From assembly GCA_020796225.1 (NCBI GenBank), contig CM036764.1:28435450-28499449 (forward strand): a stretch of DNA of 64,000 nucleotides, given 5' to 3'. The DNA is from Arion vulgaris (Eukaryota > Mollusca > Gastropoda > Stylommatophora > Arionidae). Below the pieces are notes generated by a model that had not been told where the DNA came from, did no database searches, and saw nothing but the letters and a program-made list of their open reading frames with translations. A program made the position numbers and the translations under genes. Below, piece by piece: positions 47,838-59,444 of this stretch (the stretch's first letter is position 1; every line of letters starts with the position of its first letter).

Positions 47838-48068
47838 TAAGGGGTTTTTAAGCCGAAGGATTGACTTCATTGCATCTGGTTTTATCCCATATAACTCGGT
47901 TCCTTTCTTCAGAAATGCCACGTCACCTACCGAGAGTATTGCACAAAGCATGATCTCCGTAGCTCCGGCAACAATCCTAGGGGTCTCTGGAAAAAATGCA
48001 CCCGTAAACAGAACGGCGCGGATTGAGACCTTCGACTCGCTAGGCAAGGGCTTAACAACGTAGTCACA
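47838..48068 (-). mobile_element. SINE family E, copy 4
   Basis: Minus strand: TTTGTGACTACGTTGTTAAG head, body GGATTGTTGCCGGAGCTACG, GTGGCATTTCTGAAG and TGAAGTCAATCCTTC. Confidence 0.7.
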
Positions 48069-48069
48069 A

Positions 48070-48790
48070 AGACCCACATAACGATAAACAGAACACTAAG
48101 TATGTTACGCGTATACTGGACAGCACCAAATAAAATCTACGTTTCGACCACAATACGTTGATCAAACACATGGAAAAAAAACCACAAAATTAGCACATGA
48201 CGAATCAAAATGAAATGTCGCGTTTTGGTCTATAAGTACAACTAAATCAACGATAGCTACAACTCTATCGTCAATGTATATTATAAAACTGCTATTCGTA
48301 GTATTACTAGTAACATTGTAAATACTACAGCTCTGCTACACATTGGAACCACAATTATTTTGTAAATAATACATTATGACTATTAGTATACATCAGTAGA
48401 ACAAGTTTCTAACAAGTGTTGAACGTGCTGTACAAATGTGTCACTACCAACTCCAATAAATACACACAAACTGATAAGACAGGTTTATATAATGTTCTAA
48501 CTTGTAACCAACAAAAATCATTCATATTCAAAAGACTTTCACTTGAAGCGAAACAGGAAGTAATGAATCATCACTTACAGTGCTGAAAATAAAATGTGAA
48601 GAGTTAGAGATGTATTTATTTCCCGTAATAATTACTGAGCAAGTGCAGTAAAATGATTATAGTGCAGGCTTCGAGATAGAAAGAGACCTGGCATTGCTCC
48701 CCAGTGCAGGTTAGCTACAGTAGACCAAGTGTAAATAGAATGTTTGCTTACAGTTATGGAAGAAACGAGTAGAGTAAGTGAACTGGAATC
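48070..48790. other. Intron sequence without recognised features
   Basis: Nothing recognised. Confidence 0.35.
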
Positions 48791-48799
48791 TCTCAAGTC

Positions 48800-48925
48800 G
48801 GAGAAGGCATGCCTGTATGGCCAGGGACACTCATAAAAAGGAAAGAAGGTCTCGAAGCGCCATACCAGGAGCCCTGGCTGCGCTTGAATACATAACGCGC
48901 GAAGATAAGAAGAAAAAGACGAAGA
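48800..48925 (+). mobile_element. Family J repeat (LINE 3' end)
   Basis: GGAGAAGGCATGCCTGTATG is identical to 21,128-21,147; continues AGCGCCATACCAGGAGCCCT to AAGAAGAAAAAGAC. Confidence 0.6.
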
Positions 48926-48929
48926 GAAC

Positions 48930-49790
48930 TGGTCACCTCATCTTCAAATGACAGTATTCAATACTATAAACTATCTAATCATGCACATAACTAGGGTGTC
49001 ATTTGCTATGAAATGATCTTGTAATTGTCTTATATTTACTGATATACGCTACACAAGTAGCCAGTCAACACAGGGGGCTAAAACCAGTGCAATGATAAAC
49101 TATGCTAAAACTGGGTAACGATTCTCTATCACAGTTCGGGTAGTTAAGATTGAACAATCTCTTTCACTCTAATACACTCTTTAACATCTGCATATAGTAT
49201 AGTACATAAAGTTGATGATGTTAGTTGACCATGAAAATATAGTCAGTATTGGTGGACACAACGTTTCTAATTTCAGGTTTGCCAATGATATAGGTGACCT
49301 ACTAGCAGGGAGTGAACAGGAACTGCATCACTGTACAGGACTTCCACTAAATATGTAATGAAGATCAACTCTGACAGAGCAAAAGTAATGACAAACAAGA
49401 TTTCAGAACACACACGCACGCGCCCCCACCCGGGGTCAGGTTTTTTTTAACAGAGTAAAAACAGCGGCACCATAATCCGACTGATGTGGGCATTGCTCCC
49501 ATCTATGTGTATATCTTCTTCAATTTGATATGTGTTCGATTTACAATAACAGCTTATAAACTTACTGCTCGTGGTTTTGTAATTTGAACAAATGAATAAG
49601 TACGCTATCCTGCTAGTTTACACTGAAGATGCTATATATGTGCCTTTCGGACAAACACATCGGATTTTTACAAGTATTCTGTACTGGTTCGCTCTGCTTA
49701 ACCCTCGACTCCCGGTTATACGGGTTAGTGATACTGGTTACAGGTACTACAGTATATATCTTTTGTTTTTCGTGCAGCTATCGCTTTTTA
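48930..49790. other. Intron sequence without recognised features
   Basis: No gene recognised; 49,260-49,400 has a faint LINE-like reading (FADD-like DIGDLLAGSEQ) that I could not confirm. Confidence 0.35.
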
Positions 49791-49796
49791 ACGAGG

Positions 49797-50205
49797 AGCG
49801 TCTGGTGGAATGGATTAGAACGCGGCTGCTGCCCGTCTGCCCAGCGTGTTCGTAGCACGTTGGACTACGGGTGACTATCCCTCTGTGTGTGCGGGTCCAA
49901 CTCCGCGGGATGGCAGAAAAAGCCACAGATTCCCCAGATTTACGGTGCTCGTGGCACCGAACTGAAGGATTATGATGTCCATGACACCGAGCCGAAGAGC
50001 TGAAAAGCTCAAGTGCTTCTGGATCGGAAAAAAAAAAAAAAAAGAACGCGGCTGCCATGCGGGAGACCCGTGTTCAAACCCCGGTAAAGCCCATGATTTT
50101 GATTCTGTCGTCAGCATGAACAGTTTCGCTGGGGACTGCACTAGCCATGCGACCATTAAATTCTTCATGTTTATGTTCCCTCCTGTCGTAACAAGCAGTA
50201 CTAGA
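49797..50205 (+). mobile_element. SINE family F copy, interrupted by SINE G
   Basis: 49,797-49,829 (GAGCGTCTGGTGGAATGGAT to the GAACGCGGCTGC) continues at 50,043 (GAACGCGGCTGCCATGCGGG, B-box-like GTGTTCAAACCCCGG) to the ACTAGCCATGCGACCATTAA body. The 213 bp between are a complete family G SINE. Confidence 0.9.
49830..50042 (+). mobile_element. SINE family G, copy 3, nested in SINE F
   Basis: Duplicated target AGAACGCGGCTGC at 49,817-49,829 and 50,043-50,055. Starts TGCCCGTCTGCCCAGCGTGT, B-box GCGGGTCCAACTCCGC, and ends in about 17 A's. The target is the tRNA-like head of a family F SINE, between its A and B boxes. Confidence 0.93.
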
Positions 50206-50229
50206 GACAGAAAGTCTTTGATTACTTTT

Positions 50230-51130
50230 CACACAAAGGAATAGGCAACACTGAGTTGTTACACAATCATAACTGCCTTTATTATATAGTCCATATGATA
50301 TGTTTGGTACTCGCTAGTGATTTGCAGTTCATACAATAAGCACTTCTCGTGATCTATTCTAGTTTCAAAGTTTTTCTACACAGTCTAGTTCTGGCTATTT
50401 GATAGTGCAAAACTATCGGGTTCTCTGGAATTATGGATTTATGGAAGTATTTCTAATATAATTGTCAAAGTCATTGGCTAGCTCTCTCTGATTTATCTAT
50501 TACATTCTTTCTAAACGTCTAACCGATTAGGATCTACACTCTATCTTTTGGTCATTGATCAGTTAGACTGCTCTCTCTATCGAGTTTTCTGTCGATCTTA
50601 TCCTATAATGTTCTCTTCTGTCGATGTTATCTGTTCTCAGATCTAATTGTCTCGTTAGCTCTAGTTGCTGGTTTACCAAATCTTAACTGCACAAATTACA
50701 AGTTTCCATGCACTATATCTCTTTGTCTATTACTTAAAGTCAGTGACCTGGCAAAATATAAAACTATAACGGCAGGTGTTCATGTGTTCACCTAACAGTC
50801 TTACTTCCAATAGTAGCAACATCCTGTCCATTTCACCTACTAAATTACACTTCCTATCCTACAAAAACTACGTCGCTACTTGCATCTAATTATTCTCTCT
50901 TTTGATTAGAAAATGTCTACTTCAACGGTGGGTTTTTTCCCAATTAACGTAGCTTAATTTATTCTTGAGCATGTTTGACTACTTTCACGTACAAAAACAC
51001 GGAGTTAAATTACAGATTGAAGATCACATCTAACTCCTAGACCTAATTATCTCCAGCTGGGAGATATTTTAAAATGTTTGTCAAAAGTTCAAAATCCAAA
51101 ATTGTATACCGGTCAAAATAATAATACATC
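50230..51130. other. Intron sequence without recognised features
   Basis: Nothing recognised. Confidence 0.35.
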
Positions 51131-51139
51131 CACTCGAAC

Positions 51140-51385
51140 CGTTATACGTTACGTAAGCAATTTTTCGGTACGTCCTATCCTGGGCAACTCGCTCAATCTC
51201 CTCCATGGAACTGAGACCGATATTTTTTGCCTCTCATTAAAATTCGTTTCAGGGTCTCATGTCGTTCTCTCTTTCTTGAACCCTTTGCACTCCACTTCAA
51301 TGCCTGCTTTGATATTCGTTGATCATTTCTCCTCAAGGTTTGTCCAACTTCTCTATTTTATGACAGTTGTATCAGACATTTCTCT
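51140..51385 (-). mobile_element. LINE ORF 3'-end fragment
   Basis: Same as 16,640-16,900. The plus-strand open frame over this region (153 codons) is the antisense shadow. Confidence 0.6.
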
Positions 51386-51549
51386 GATTTCATCACTTCT
51401 GAATTCGTTTCATTTTATGTTCATTATTTTTCGCAGATATCTATTTTCAACCGGTCAAAAGGGTAAAATAAAATTAGTTCGTTTGTCTATATTCTACTTA
51501 GGTATGTCTTCCTCTTATACGCACTGCTATAAGATTTGAATGTCTTTAT

Positions 51550-52750
51550 TCACAGACTCCAGAGCAAATATGCAGTCATGTGCATCATTCTACATTCACG
51601 AAACGAAACAAAGCCTCATGAACTAAGCTTACAGAGCAAACTATGGGGAACTCACGAGGGACTCCAACTGATATGCAGTTTTCATTGATGCTTTTTATAG
51701 TTTAGACGAGCATACGAAACCGATCTCAAAAAAGAATAAGAATATCTTGGTTAGTAGTCCAACCCTGAGATTCATATGCTAGTAATGTGAATAATACCTT
51801 CACATACACATTTTCACGTATGCCTTTGAGATGAGCACACTTGACAGCAAACATTGCAAAGAAAAGTTCAGTAACAGAAATAGATCATTCCTTACAGTAT
51901 TAGATACTATGTACATTGATCGGTTCAAATATCAAAAAAAAACCTCTTGAACACACTATCTATGGTGACCAACAATAAAAAAAAGGGCTGAAATAGCAGT
52001 TTTCGTGATGGCAATTTTCTTTAACACGACAAAAGAACTAAAAACAATAATTTTTTTAAAGAGCTCCCGATATTCTTGGAATTTATTAATATGATTTGTA
52101 TACTTTCTCAAAAATTTAGATAGATTTTTTTTTTAAGTTTTCAACACGTTAATGTTTAAACATTGTATTGTTTGATAGCGTCCATGCATTTTACATAAAG
52201 ACATGTTATCTCGTATATATACACGAATCACTATCGCACGAACAAAAGAAGCTTCTGATCTGAAGTGGAGAAAATCCTAGAATTTATGTGAACAAACAAA
52301 GGCAGTTTTTTTAAAAAGAAATGTAAAAAGGAATAACCTGCAATTGCGTGGTCACATGATGAAGATCTTCGTACCTTGCTAAAATTATCATTATGTACCC
52401 TAGTATGAAAATATAAATAAGAGGCAAACAGAAGAAGAAATGAATTGACAAGATAAAGAGTAGACATACCTCAGAGTAAACGATATTCAAAATAACAGAC
52501 ATAATTGGGAAAAGCTGCAATGAAGATCTCTCTCATCAATATCAATGTTCTCACAACAATGTTTCGTGTTAAAGCACAAACGATATACGGCATGAGTGTT
52601 AGATTATTTTTTTTTAATCCTTACAACGGCAGTTGACATTGGTAGTCCGACAAACATGTAGCCACGAACTTGATTCCAAAATCTTGCAGAATTACAAACG
52701 TATCATATATAGCATAAGAACAATTTGCGCAGTGTCAGCAAGAGAATATG
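51550..52750. other. Intron sequence without recognised features
   Basis: AT-rich; no gene or familiar repeat recognised. Confidence 0.35.
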
Positions 52751-52762
52751 ATCACTGTTATA

Positions 52763-52840
52763 CAGGGTGTTCAAGACAAAAGTAGCCCGGTTGACAAAAC
52801 AAAACTTGCCAATCGGACTCCTTTTATCTTGAACACCCTG
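52763..52840. mobile_element. 78-bp mariner-like MITE remnant
   Basis: Left end CAGGGTGTTCAAGACAAAAG and right end CTTTTATCTTGAACACCCTG are inverted repeats of each other and match the ends of 57,650-57,918. TA precedes the left end (52,761-52,762); the right TA is lost or changed. Nearly the whole interior has been deleted. Confidence 0.85.
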
Positions 52841-53258
52841 CTACTCCATCGCTATTAGATTTTCATATATAGAAACTTGTGGGAGTCCTCGGCAGAACAA
52901 TGTATTTAAAAGGTGGTCCGCGGTAATGCAATATTTTGGAACAGCTGTTCTAAGGTCATCACTTCTCCAGATAACTAACTAACTGTACGAACAAGAGTGA
53001 ATCAAGTCATTAAGGTAATTATATGACTGGGAAAATAAGGTTATATTATATTTCATATTATATGTAACATTAAGAAGTATCCGTACATTAAACACGTTTC
53101 ATCAATAAATAATCACCGACTAATAGAACAGTGCAAAATTGCAATCAATAATTCCATTTCCTCTCAAACGTATGTAAAGGTCAGTCCAGGGACAACGACA
53201 AATTATCATTTTCTTATTGAGTGGCCTTATAATGAAGTTGGTAGTGCCTTAACCCAAC

Positions 53259-53304
53259 CACAGCCAGGCTTTAGCCTATATCTGCTGGCTAAAGCCTGGC
53301 TGTG
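53259..53304. mobile_element. 46-bp palindromic element with 7-bp TSD
   Basis: Perfect 18-bp arms CACAGCCAGGCTTTAGCC (53,259-53,276) and its complement (53,287-53,304) around a 10-nt loop. Exact 7-bp direct repeats ACCCAAC flank it (53,252-53,258 and 53,305-53,311). The tips CACAGCC/GGCTGTG equal those of the 355-bp elements at 41,851 and 63,093. Confidence 0.8.
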
Positions 53305-53404
53305 ACCCAACACTCTGAAGAGGGAAGAATATTTATCTTTATCTGACCTCTGCCAACCGTGACCTTAATCCGTGGTTGAACTACAATAAAATATTAGCGT
53401 TGAC

Positions 53405-53745
53405 CACGGTTGAACCGTGACCCCTGGCAACATAAGCCGACTAGCTCAGACGGGAAAAAACACACAATTCCTGTGTAATGGGGACTGGTTTTTATAAATG
53501 TTTGATCTGCAATTTGACACAATTCAACGAGTCCGTGGTTATTTAATGATAAAAATGTTTATAATACTGATATTCCTTAAGTGTTAAACTTAATTTGTGA
53601 CCAAAAAAATAACCTTGAATTAGCATGTGTTGTTTTTAACATGAATTTGTCTATATCTAACAATAGTGTAATGCGAGGTCACGCGACGGTTGTGGTCTGA
53701 TTTTCTAGATTTTTACCTGAGCTCGGCCTAATTTTACCGGAGACC
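53405..53745 (+). mobile_element. Diverged copy of the CACAGCC element body
   Basis: Shares GATATTCCTTAAGTGTTAAACTT-like blocks, ATGCGAGGTCACG and TTTTTACCTGAGC with 41,851-42,212 and 63,093-63,445. The termini are no longer recognisable. Confidence 0.65.
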
Positions 53746-53980
53746 AGGTTGAACCTCCTGGAAGCACATGGCTCCGGCCCACATAGCTTTGAGAACCATA
53801 AAAGGCGTTACAGAACAGACGAACATCAATGTCACCGTCAGCAAGTCGCAATCGTCATTTTTCGGGCATGTTATTATAGAAATGGGATTTTTGGTGTACT
53901 ATGTGACAACTGGCATAATCATTGAGAAATGAGACAGCGAACAACAGATTGAGAAGATTAGAGATCGTTAACTTGAAGGC

Positions 53981-54230
53981 GGTGGCGTCTGTGGCTTATG
54001 GGATAGTGACTCGGTCTATTAACCCCGATGTTCTGAGTTCAAATCACACTGCGGACAGTTTGGTTGCAAATTGTTTCGCGTGGATTTTTACAAAGGACGA
54101 TGACACCACCCGTTCAGAAAGCAATGACAAACTACTGAATGTAATAATGCCTAGAAAAATCACAAACAGCGTTAAAAAGCTGGGGTTGATTCGCAAAGTC
54201 CCGTAAAGGATATGCAATTAACTTTTTTTT
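53981..54230 (+). mobile_element. SINE family D, full copy 2
   Basis: GTCTGTGGCTTATGGGATAG, B-box GAGTTCAAATCACAC, and body CCGTTCAGAAAGCAATGAC through GATATGCAATTAACTTTTTT; about 90% like 43,726-43,970. Confidence 0.85.
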
Positions 54231-54394
54231 TTACTTGAAGGCAAGGATAAATGTCAACATCAGAGCTGAAGGCGAGTACTAAGGTGTACAGATGTGCACC
54301 CGATATCCAAAACTGCACACGACAAGAAATGTGAAAATCTTGCAGATTTACCAGATAAATTTAATTTAGAGCTTAATCAGAAAAGTGTGAACGT

Positions 54395-54455
54395 TTATGA
54401 GTGCCTGTGAACGTTTATGAGCGCATGTGGACGTTTATGAGTGCCTGTGAACGAA
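54395..54455. repeat. 20-bp tandem repeat, three copies
   Basis: GAACGTTTATGAGTGCCTGT three times with slight changes. Confidence 0.85.
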
Positions 54456-54649
54456 ACAGGAAGGAGAATAATTAAATATTAATGCAAAGAGCCTATGACT
54501 TTTTACCCATGTTAATTCTCTGAGTGTTAAAGAGGGTGTGTTTTATTTTCCCTCTCCTGTGAAGTAGGTGGGATTATGGTGAGGAAAACACAACGACATC
54601 GTACGGCTGTAGTATTTTAGCGCATCGTTATAGAAGAATACATTTCAAA

Positions 54650-55150
54650 TCTTCTTCTTCTGTGTTCTCACTTGATTTGAGATTTCGGATTCTCTAATGA
54701 AGTCCGCCGTTTGTTTCAGATTGTCAGCCACGCCATACAGTTTGTCTTGGACGCTGGTGTAAGTGGGCCACCTCTTTTTACTCAGGTCTGCATACGGGAG
54801 GAGGGGTGGGAGGAGGGGTAAGTCTGTGGGATATTTTATGTTACCATACTCATCAAGCCACAGGAGCACAGGTCGCTGGTGCCTATCTTGAATTTAGTGT
54901 ACAGGTGGTGTCTCATTCTATTGTGACCCGTCCGGAGGCGAAGTCTGGTCCCTTCTGGACAGTTGGTAATATCCATCATCAATGTTGTATTTTGGGTATT
55001 CTTTCTCCCACTTGCTTTGTAGTGCCCTCTGACGATGGTTTTTGCTTCTTCATAGCTGACCAGGATGTCATCTTGGAGAATTCCTGCTCCCTCTTTAGCC
55101 AGACTGTCAGCATCTTTGTTTCCCTTGACCTTGCAGTGTGATTCACTGGA
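54650..55150 (-). mobile_element. LINE 3' fragment: RNase H end and Cys-rich tail
   Basis: Across two or three frames: GNKDADSLAKEGAGILQDDI (end of RNase H), SYEEAKTIVRGHYKASGRKN, RLRLRTGHNRMRHHLYTKFK, IGTSDLCSCGLM. This is the usual order after RNase H; the His-Cys segment is cut by a deletion and the frame is then open as noise until an AAGAAGAAG tail. Element orientation is the same as the host gene. Confidence 0.75.
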
Positions 55151-56340
55151 TTACTACACTCATACATTTCAAATAAAAAGACATATATTGTTGATTGGAG
55201 GGGACGACGGGTGAGGACAAAATAGAAGTGAAAAGATAGAGACGTCATTGGTAAGGAATGATCTAGAGGTGAAGAGACATATCAGGATGTACTCTCGTGG
55301 GGAAGAAAATTAATGTGCTGGAATTCTATTGACAAAATATCAAAACACGAAGTAATATAGTTTCAAAAGGCGTAAAAACGGGCTAAAGCGACATTTCAAC
55401 TAAAATGTCTTTATCATGCAAATGACACCAGGCGCCAGGCACCAAGGAATACAAAACAAAGTGTTATATATGGAAGACAGTCCAATCACAATGACACAGA
55501 CAGTGGAATTCCATTGCAGCCAACATTTGATGTGGTGACCGCCCCTGTTTACAATGATGGAATAATTACACGGTTTGGCCCAAGTTTTGTTAAACGGTAA
55601 CCAATTGGTGTCGCTTAGACCAGCGATTCCCAAACTTTGCATTACCTCGGACCCCCTTTTAAATACATTTTGCTGCCACGGACAGCAACAGTTTATATAT
55701 ATATGAAAATCTTCTAGCGATAGAGTTATTATTACACCACATCAACAGTCAAACTGGCTCCAATTTCTCAGACCTCGGTAAACTTCAAATTATCTTTTAT
55801 TTGTCCTGTCAGACATTTAGACTCCGGTCTGTCCTTTGATTTCGCAGCGGAAATAGTTTATCACTGTTTTATACATGTTTTTTAAATTTATTTTTCTGTT
55901 TGAAATGTCAAAGTTCATAATATTTCTTCAAGCGCTTGAGGACCCCTTGTGAGTACCTCGAGGACTCCAGTTTGGAAAGTTTAGGAAACCCAGTTTGGGA
56001 AACGCTGGCTTAGAGTATTGCAAGCAGATTGCAAAGATATTTTAAATTATGTTCTGTCACGTATCATTCCCGATAAAAATACGTGTTCAAGCACAGACAC
56101 CAGAATCAAGGAAGTCTAAAGGTGGCTGTGGTACAACATATGGTTGGCTAGGACACAGTAGTCCTGCTAATGAAATCACAGCAAGTATCTTTGATGTTTT
56201 GCTAAATATGATACACTAGGAGCTAGCGATTACAAAACATTTCTATGTTAGCGAAGTTTGCGATGAGACAACCATGGACGTCTGAGAAAAATGCTAAGAT
56301 TAGTCAAGTCTATATAACACGTTACATATATACGATCTTA
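55150..56340. other. Intron sequence without recognised gene
   Basis: At 55,625-56,010 an inverted repeat-like pair is visible (CAGCGATTCCCAAACTTTGC at 55,622 and TTTGGGAAACGCTGGCTTAG at 55,994), which suggests a small DNA transposon of about 390 bp with ends CAGCGxTTCCCAAAC (hAT-like tips CAG.GxTTCCCAA). I have no exact duplication to confirm it. Confidence 0.5.
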
Positions 56341-56359
56341 TTTGAGATTGATTGATTGA

Positions 56360-56800
56360 ATGATTGATTAACTGATTGATAGGACCATCATCATTGCACT
56401 TCGGTGAGTAACCATGTGTGCTCCGATCTTTTTCATAGATAGGAAGATCTCAGCGGCAGTGCATGAACTCCGTAGCACCGGCGAGGGTCCCGGTGTAATT
56501 TGAAAATGCAAGATGGTGAAATTATTTTGTAGGAATATTTTTATTTAATTTTCTTAATGAATTTTGTCCTAGCAGCGGCTTTCTAGCCTGCTCTTTTCCA
56601 TTTTTGAACTGCCAGGTGTTCTTTTACGTGCTCAAATTGAACACAGGACCTATGTTTTATCGTCCGTCTCTAATAGAACTAGGAACTCGATCTCATCTAC
56701 ACTTTGGAAAAATATCCCGATGGCTTCATAAGGGAGCGAATCAAGTACCTTTGTAACGAGAGGCGAGCATCTAACTTCTACACCACTGGAGGCCCCGTTA
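56360..56800 (-). mobile_element. SINE family H, full copy 2
   Basis: Same order as 38,660-39,105; (ATTG/ATCA)n tail at 56,345-56,385; head complement ACCACTGGAGGCCCC at the right. Confidence 0.8.
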
Positions 56801-57199
56801 TATGATATTAGATTATCTTTACTTTGTTACAATTAAGTAGGCAATGTCAACAGAGCGATGGTAACATACGGTGCACGAGATCGAGAACGGCATGTGGGGT
56901 CTGCACATGAATTGAATGTGATTTATACATCCGCCAAGTGAATACTAGAAGCTGAAGTGACACAATCAATACATAAGCTACAAGCCTCTTAGTATTGTTG
57001 ACAAGGAAACTATATTACTCATATACATAAGTAGATACGGTTCCGAGAATGAATAGAAACCCGTGTATCAGTGCTATATAGAACAAATAAGTGCGTGAGT
57101 AAACGTGCGTGTTTGAGAGAAATTGTAGTGTATGTTGTAATAAATGGTAAACGGTGACATGCAGACGTTGCCGTCAGGTTCTGAGGTAAAGTAACACAC

Positions 57200-57500
57200 T
57201 AATTTCATCATCATCATCAAGTAGCTTGTCCCTTCTGGAGCTTGGCTCCCATGACAGCAGTCCTGAAAAACTCTCTGTTCTGTGCAAGTTAACCGGCGTC
57301 AATAGCAGTCGTTCTCAGATCGTCAATGACATCCTGCACCCATTGTCTTCTAGGTTTTCCTCTCGTTCTTCTTCCAGGCACCATTCCTTTCAAAATTATT
57401 TTCTCTAGGCGCCCATGACGTTTGATGTGTCCGAAATATTTAATTGTCCTTGTTTCTATGCTTTGTAATAGCCAAATCTCTTTAATATCAAGCTGCAGAA
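57200..57500 (-). mobile_element. LINE ORF 3'-end fragment
   Basis: Complement of 13,490-13,725 (shared CATTGTCTTCTAGG, TTCTTCCAGGCACCATTCC), with TGATGATGATG tail complement at 57,205-57,220. Confidence 0.7.
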
Positions 57501-57649
57501 CAGAAGCGTTTGTTCTTTTCTCTGTCCATGATATTCTAAGTACTCTTCTGTAGCATTTACATTCAAAGGCATTATTGATCTTTTCTGCCGCTTTATCAAT
57601 GTTCTTGCCGCCGTTGTGAAGCCTGCTGAGGACCTATACATGTTTACTA

Positions 57650-57918
57650 CAGAGTTTTCAAGATAAAAGTAGCCCCATTGACAAATCAAAAGTTGCCAGG
57701 TACGCATTGCTTTTTCTCTATTTACTATTTAAACCGGTTCTGACTAGCTCGTCCTTCGTCACATTTCTTCATCGCCCCTTCCCGCACCATAATTACACAC
57801 CATCACAAAATGACTCGCTCACTTGACCTATACTACGTCATGATTGAACCTTCTCATTTTCATAAACATATGGTAGCTCGGCTCCATTGACGAGGCTACT
57901 TTTATCTTGAACACCCTG
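57650..57918. mobile_element. Mariner-like MITE, full length (269 bp)
   Basis: Terminal inverted repeats of about 25 bp: left CAGAGTTTTCAAGATAAAAG, right complement CAGGGTGTTCAAGATAAAAG, both continuing TAGCC; two mismatches. TA at 57,648-57,649 and 57,919-57,920 is the expected Tc1/mariner target duplication. No transposase. Confidence 0.88.
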
Positions 57919-58148
57919 TAGAAGTCAATCAACCTCTTCATATTCAGCGTATCTGCAAATTGTAAGAGATTCAGGGGAAAGTTCTCTTGACAGTACAAGA
58001 CTGTCTAACACATGGCAGTGCAAATACTACCACAAAGAGTCAAACAGACTTATGGGGGAGAAAACGTGTCAATCACCAACAGATTTGACAGTTCATGATT
58101 AGGGCAAAGAAGGAGGTTGGTACCTGGCGGGCTTTAAATGTCACACAT

Positions 58149-58350
58149 TTCCCACCTGCCCAGAGTGTTCGTAGCGCGTTGGACGACGAGTGACAAGCCC
58201 CCTGTGGGTGCAGTTCAATTCCGCAAGCTGGCAGAAAAGTCACAGGTTCTCCAGATTTACGGTGTTCGTGGCACCGAACCGAAGGGTTACGATGTCCATG
58301 GCACCGAGCCGAAGAGCTGAAAGCTCAAGTGCTTCTGGATCGAGAAAAAA
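58149..58350 (+). mobile_element. SINE family G, copy 4, with target-site duplication
   Basis: Flanked by AAATGTCACACAT at 58,136-58,148 and 58,351-58,363. Head CCTGCCCAGAGTGTTCGTAG, B-box GCAGTTCAATTCCGC and poly(A). Confidence 0.9.
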
Positions 58351-58844
58351 AAATGTCACACATCACATTCATACGCTTGCTACACTTAATACTAACATAT
58401 TTTGTCTATTTCTCACATATTATCTCCACATATCACTTTCCTGTTGTTATGTTGTCTTCCTTCCATTTTGATTCACGCTTGTTTAAACCCACACGCTCAT
58501 CAATTTTATGTGTGATGTATTTCCTACTGAACCATCCTATTTCTTCTTTTCTTTATATCTTGTATCCCTTGCTTACTAGAGTTGACTAGATTGAAAGCCA
58601 CGGGTAAGTGGTCTTACAGAAGAATGCTGAACATTCCATATAAACGGGTGGGGGAGAATTATTACCTTTCAAAAGAGGTCTGTACACAAAGAAACCTGAT
58701 CAAAGAATATAAATCGGGCAATCAATGTTCCTCGAACAAATAATGAGAAAAGGAGGTTTGTAATATTTGGTGACAACGGGTAAAATACAGGAAAGGAGAA
58801 ATGGTGGATGGTCTGACATGGTGACTCTAAAAGACATCCATGCG

Positions 58845-59096
58845 TGTGGCTCGCAAGTGCAGCAAAGAATAGTAACACTGCGACCTACAAGGCATGTCGT
58901 AAGAGGCGACAGAGGTAGGGGCCTATGAAAGCTACCTTAGTAAATAAAAAACGTCACAGAAATCCCATTTGCTGACCTACTTGTAGACGTCTAACTGGCA
59001 CAACGTACTATCGCTCTTTGGCTCAGATCATATATATATATATCGCAAAGAGTGCTTTAACAAGTGGTCGATATGGAGCGTTCGAAGAAGAAGAAA
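58845..59096 (+). mobile_element. SINE family C, copy 3
   Basis: GTGTGGCTCGCAAGTGCAGC, core CATGTCGTAAGAGGCGACAG, GCTACCTTAGTAAAT and an end GGTCGATATGGAGCGTTCGA with (AAGAAG)n. Confidence 0.8.
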
Positions 59097-59444
59097 CAGA
59101 CATCGGCGTTGGAAATGATAAACTGACCCAGGGAGATAGTTGTGGAGAGGCATGATCGTAAACGACGGTAGGCGTAACACTTGATTGACTAATTGATCCC
59201 TTGCTTGTTAAAGATTTTTTTGATGGAAACGTCGGTTTCGTGTGTTGTAAGATGATGTACGGAAATCTATAGATCTGATGTGGTCAAACTGTGATAGATC
59301 AGATCTGGAGAAAACAGCGGGAGAGGGGGAGACTGCGGACAATGATATTGAGAGACATAATACTGTGCTCTAGTAACGTAAAACACAAGAGGTAAGCCAA
59401 CAAATATTGATATACAAGCGAGCGACTGAAGTTGGAAATCTTAC

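Noticed and set aside
51078..51539. 153-codon plus-strand ORF
   Set aside because: Antisense to a LINE 3' end that is also present at 16,640-16,900.
13805..54060. tRNA genes (A and B boxes at 4,720, 13,805, 43,726, 53,981 and others)
   Set aside because: These heads cannot be folded into clean cloverleaves and are always followed by a repeated body; they are SINE promoters.
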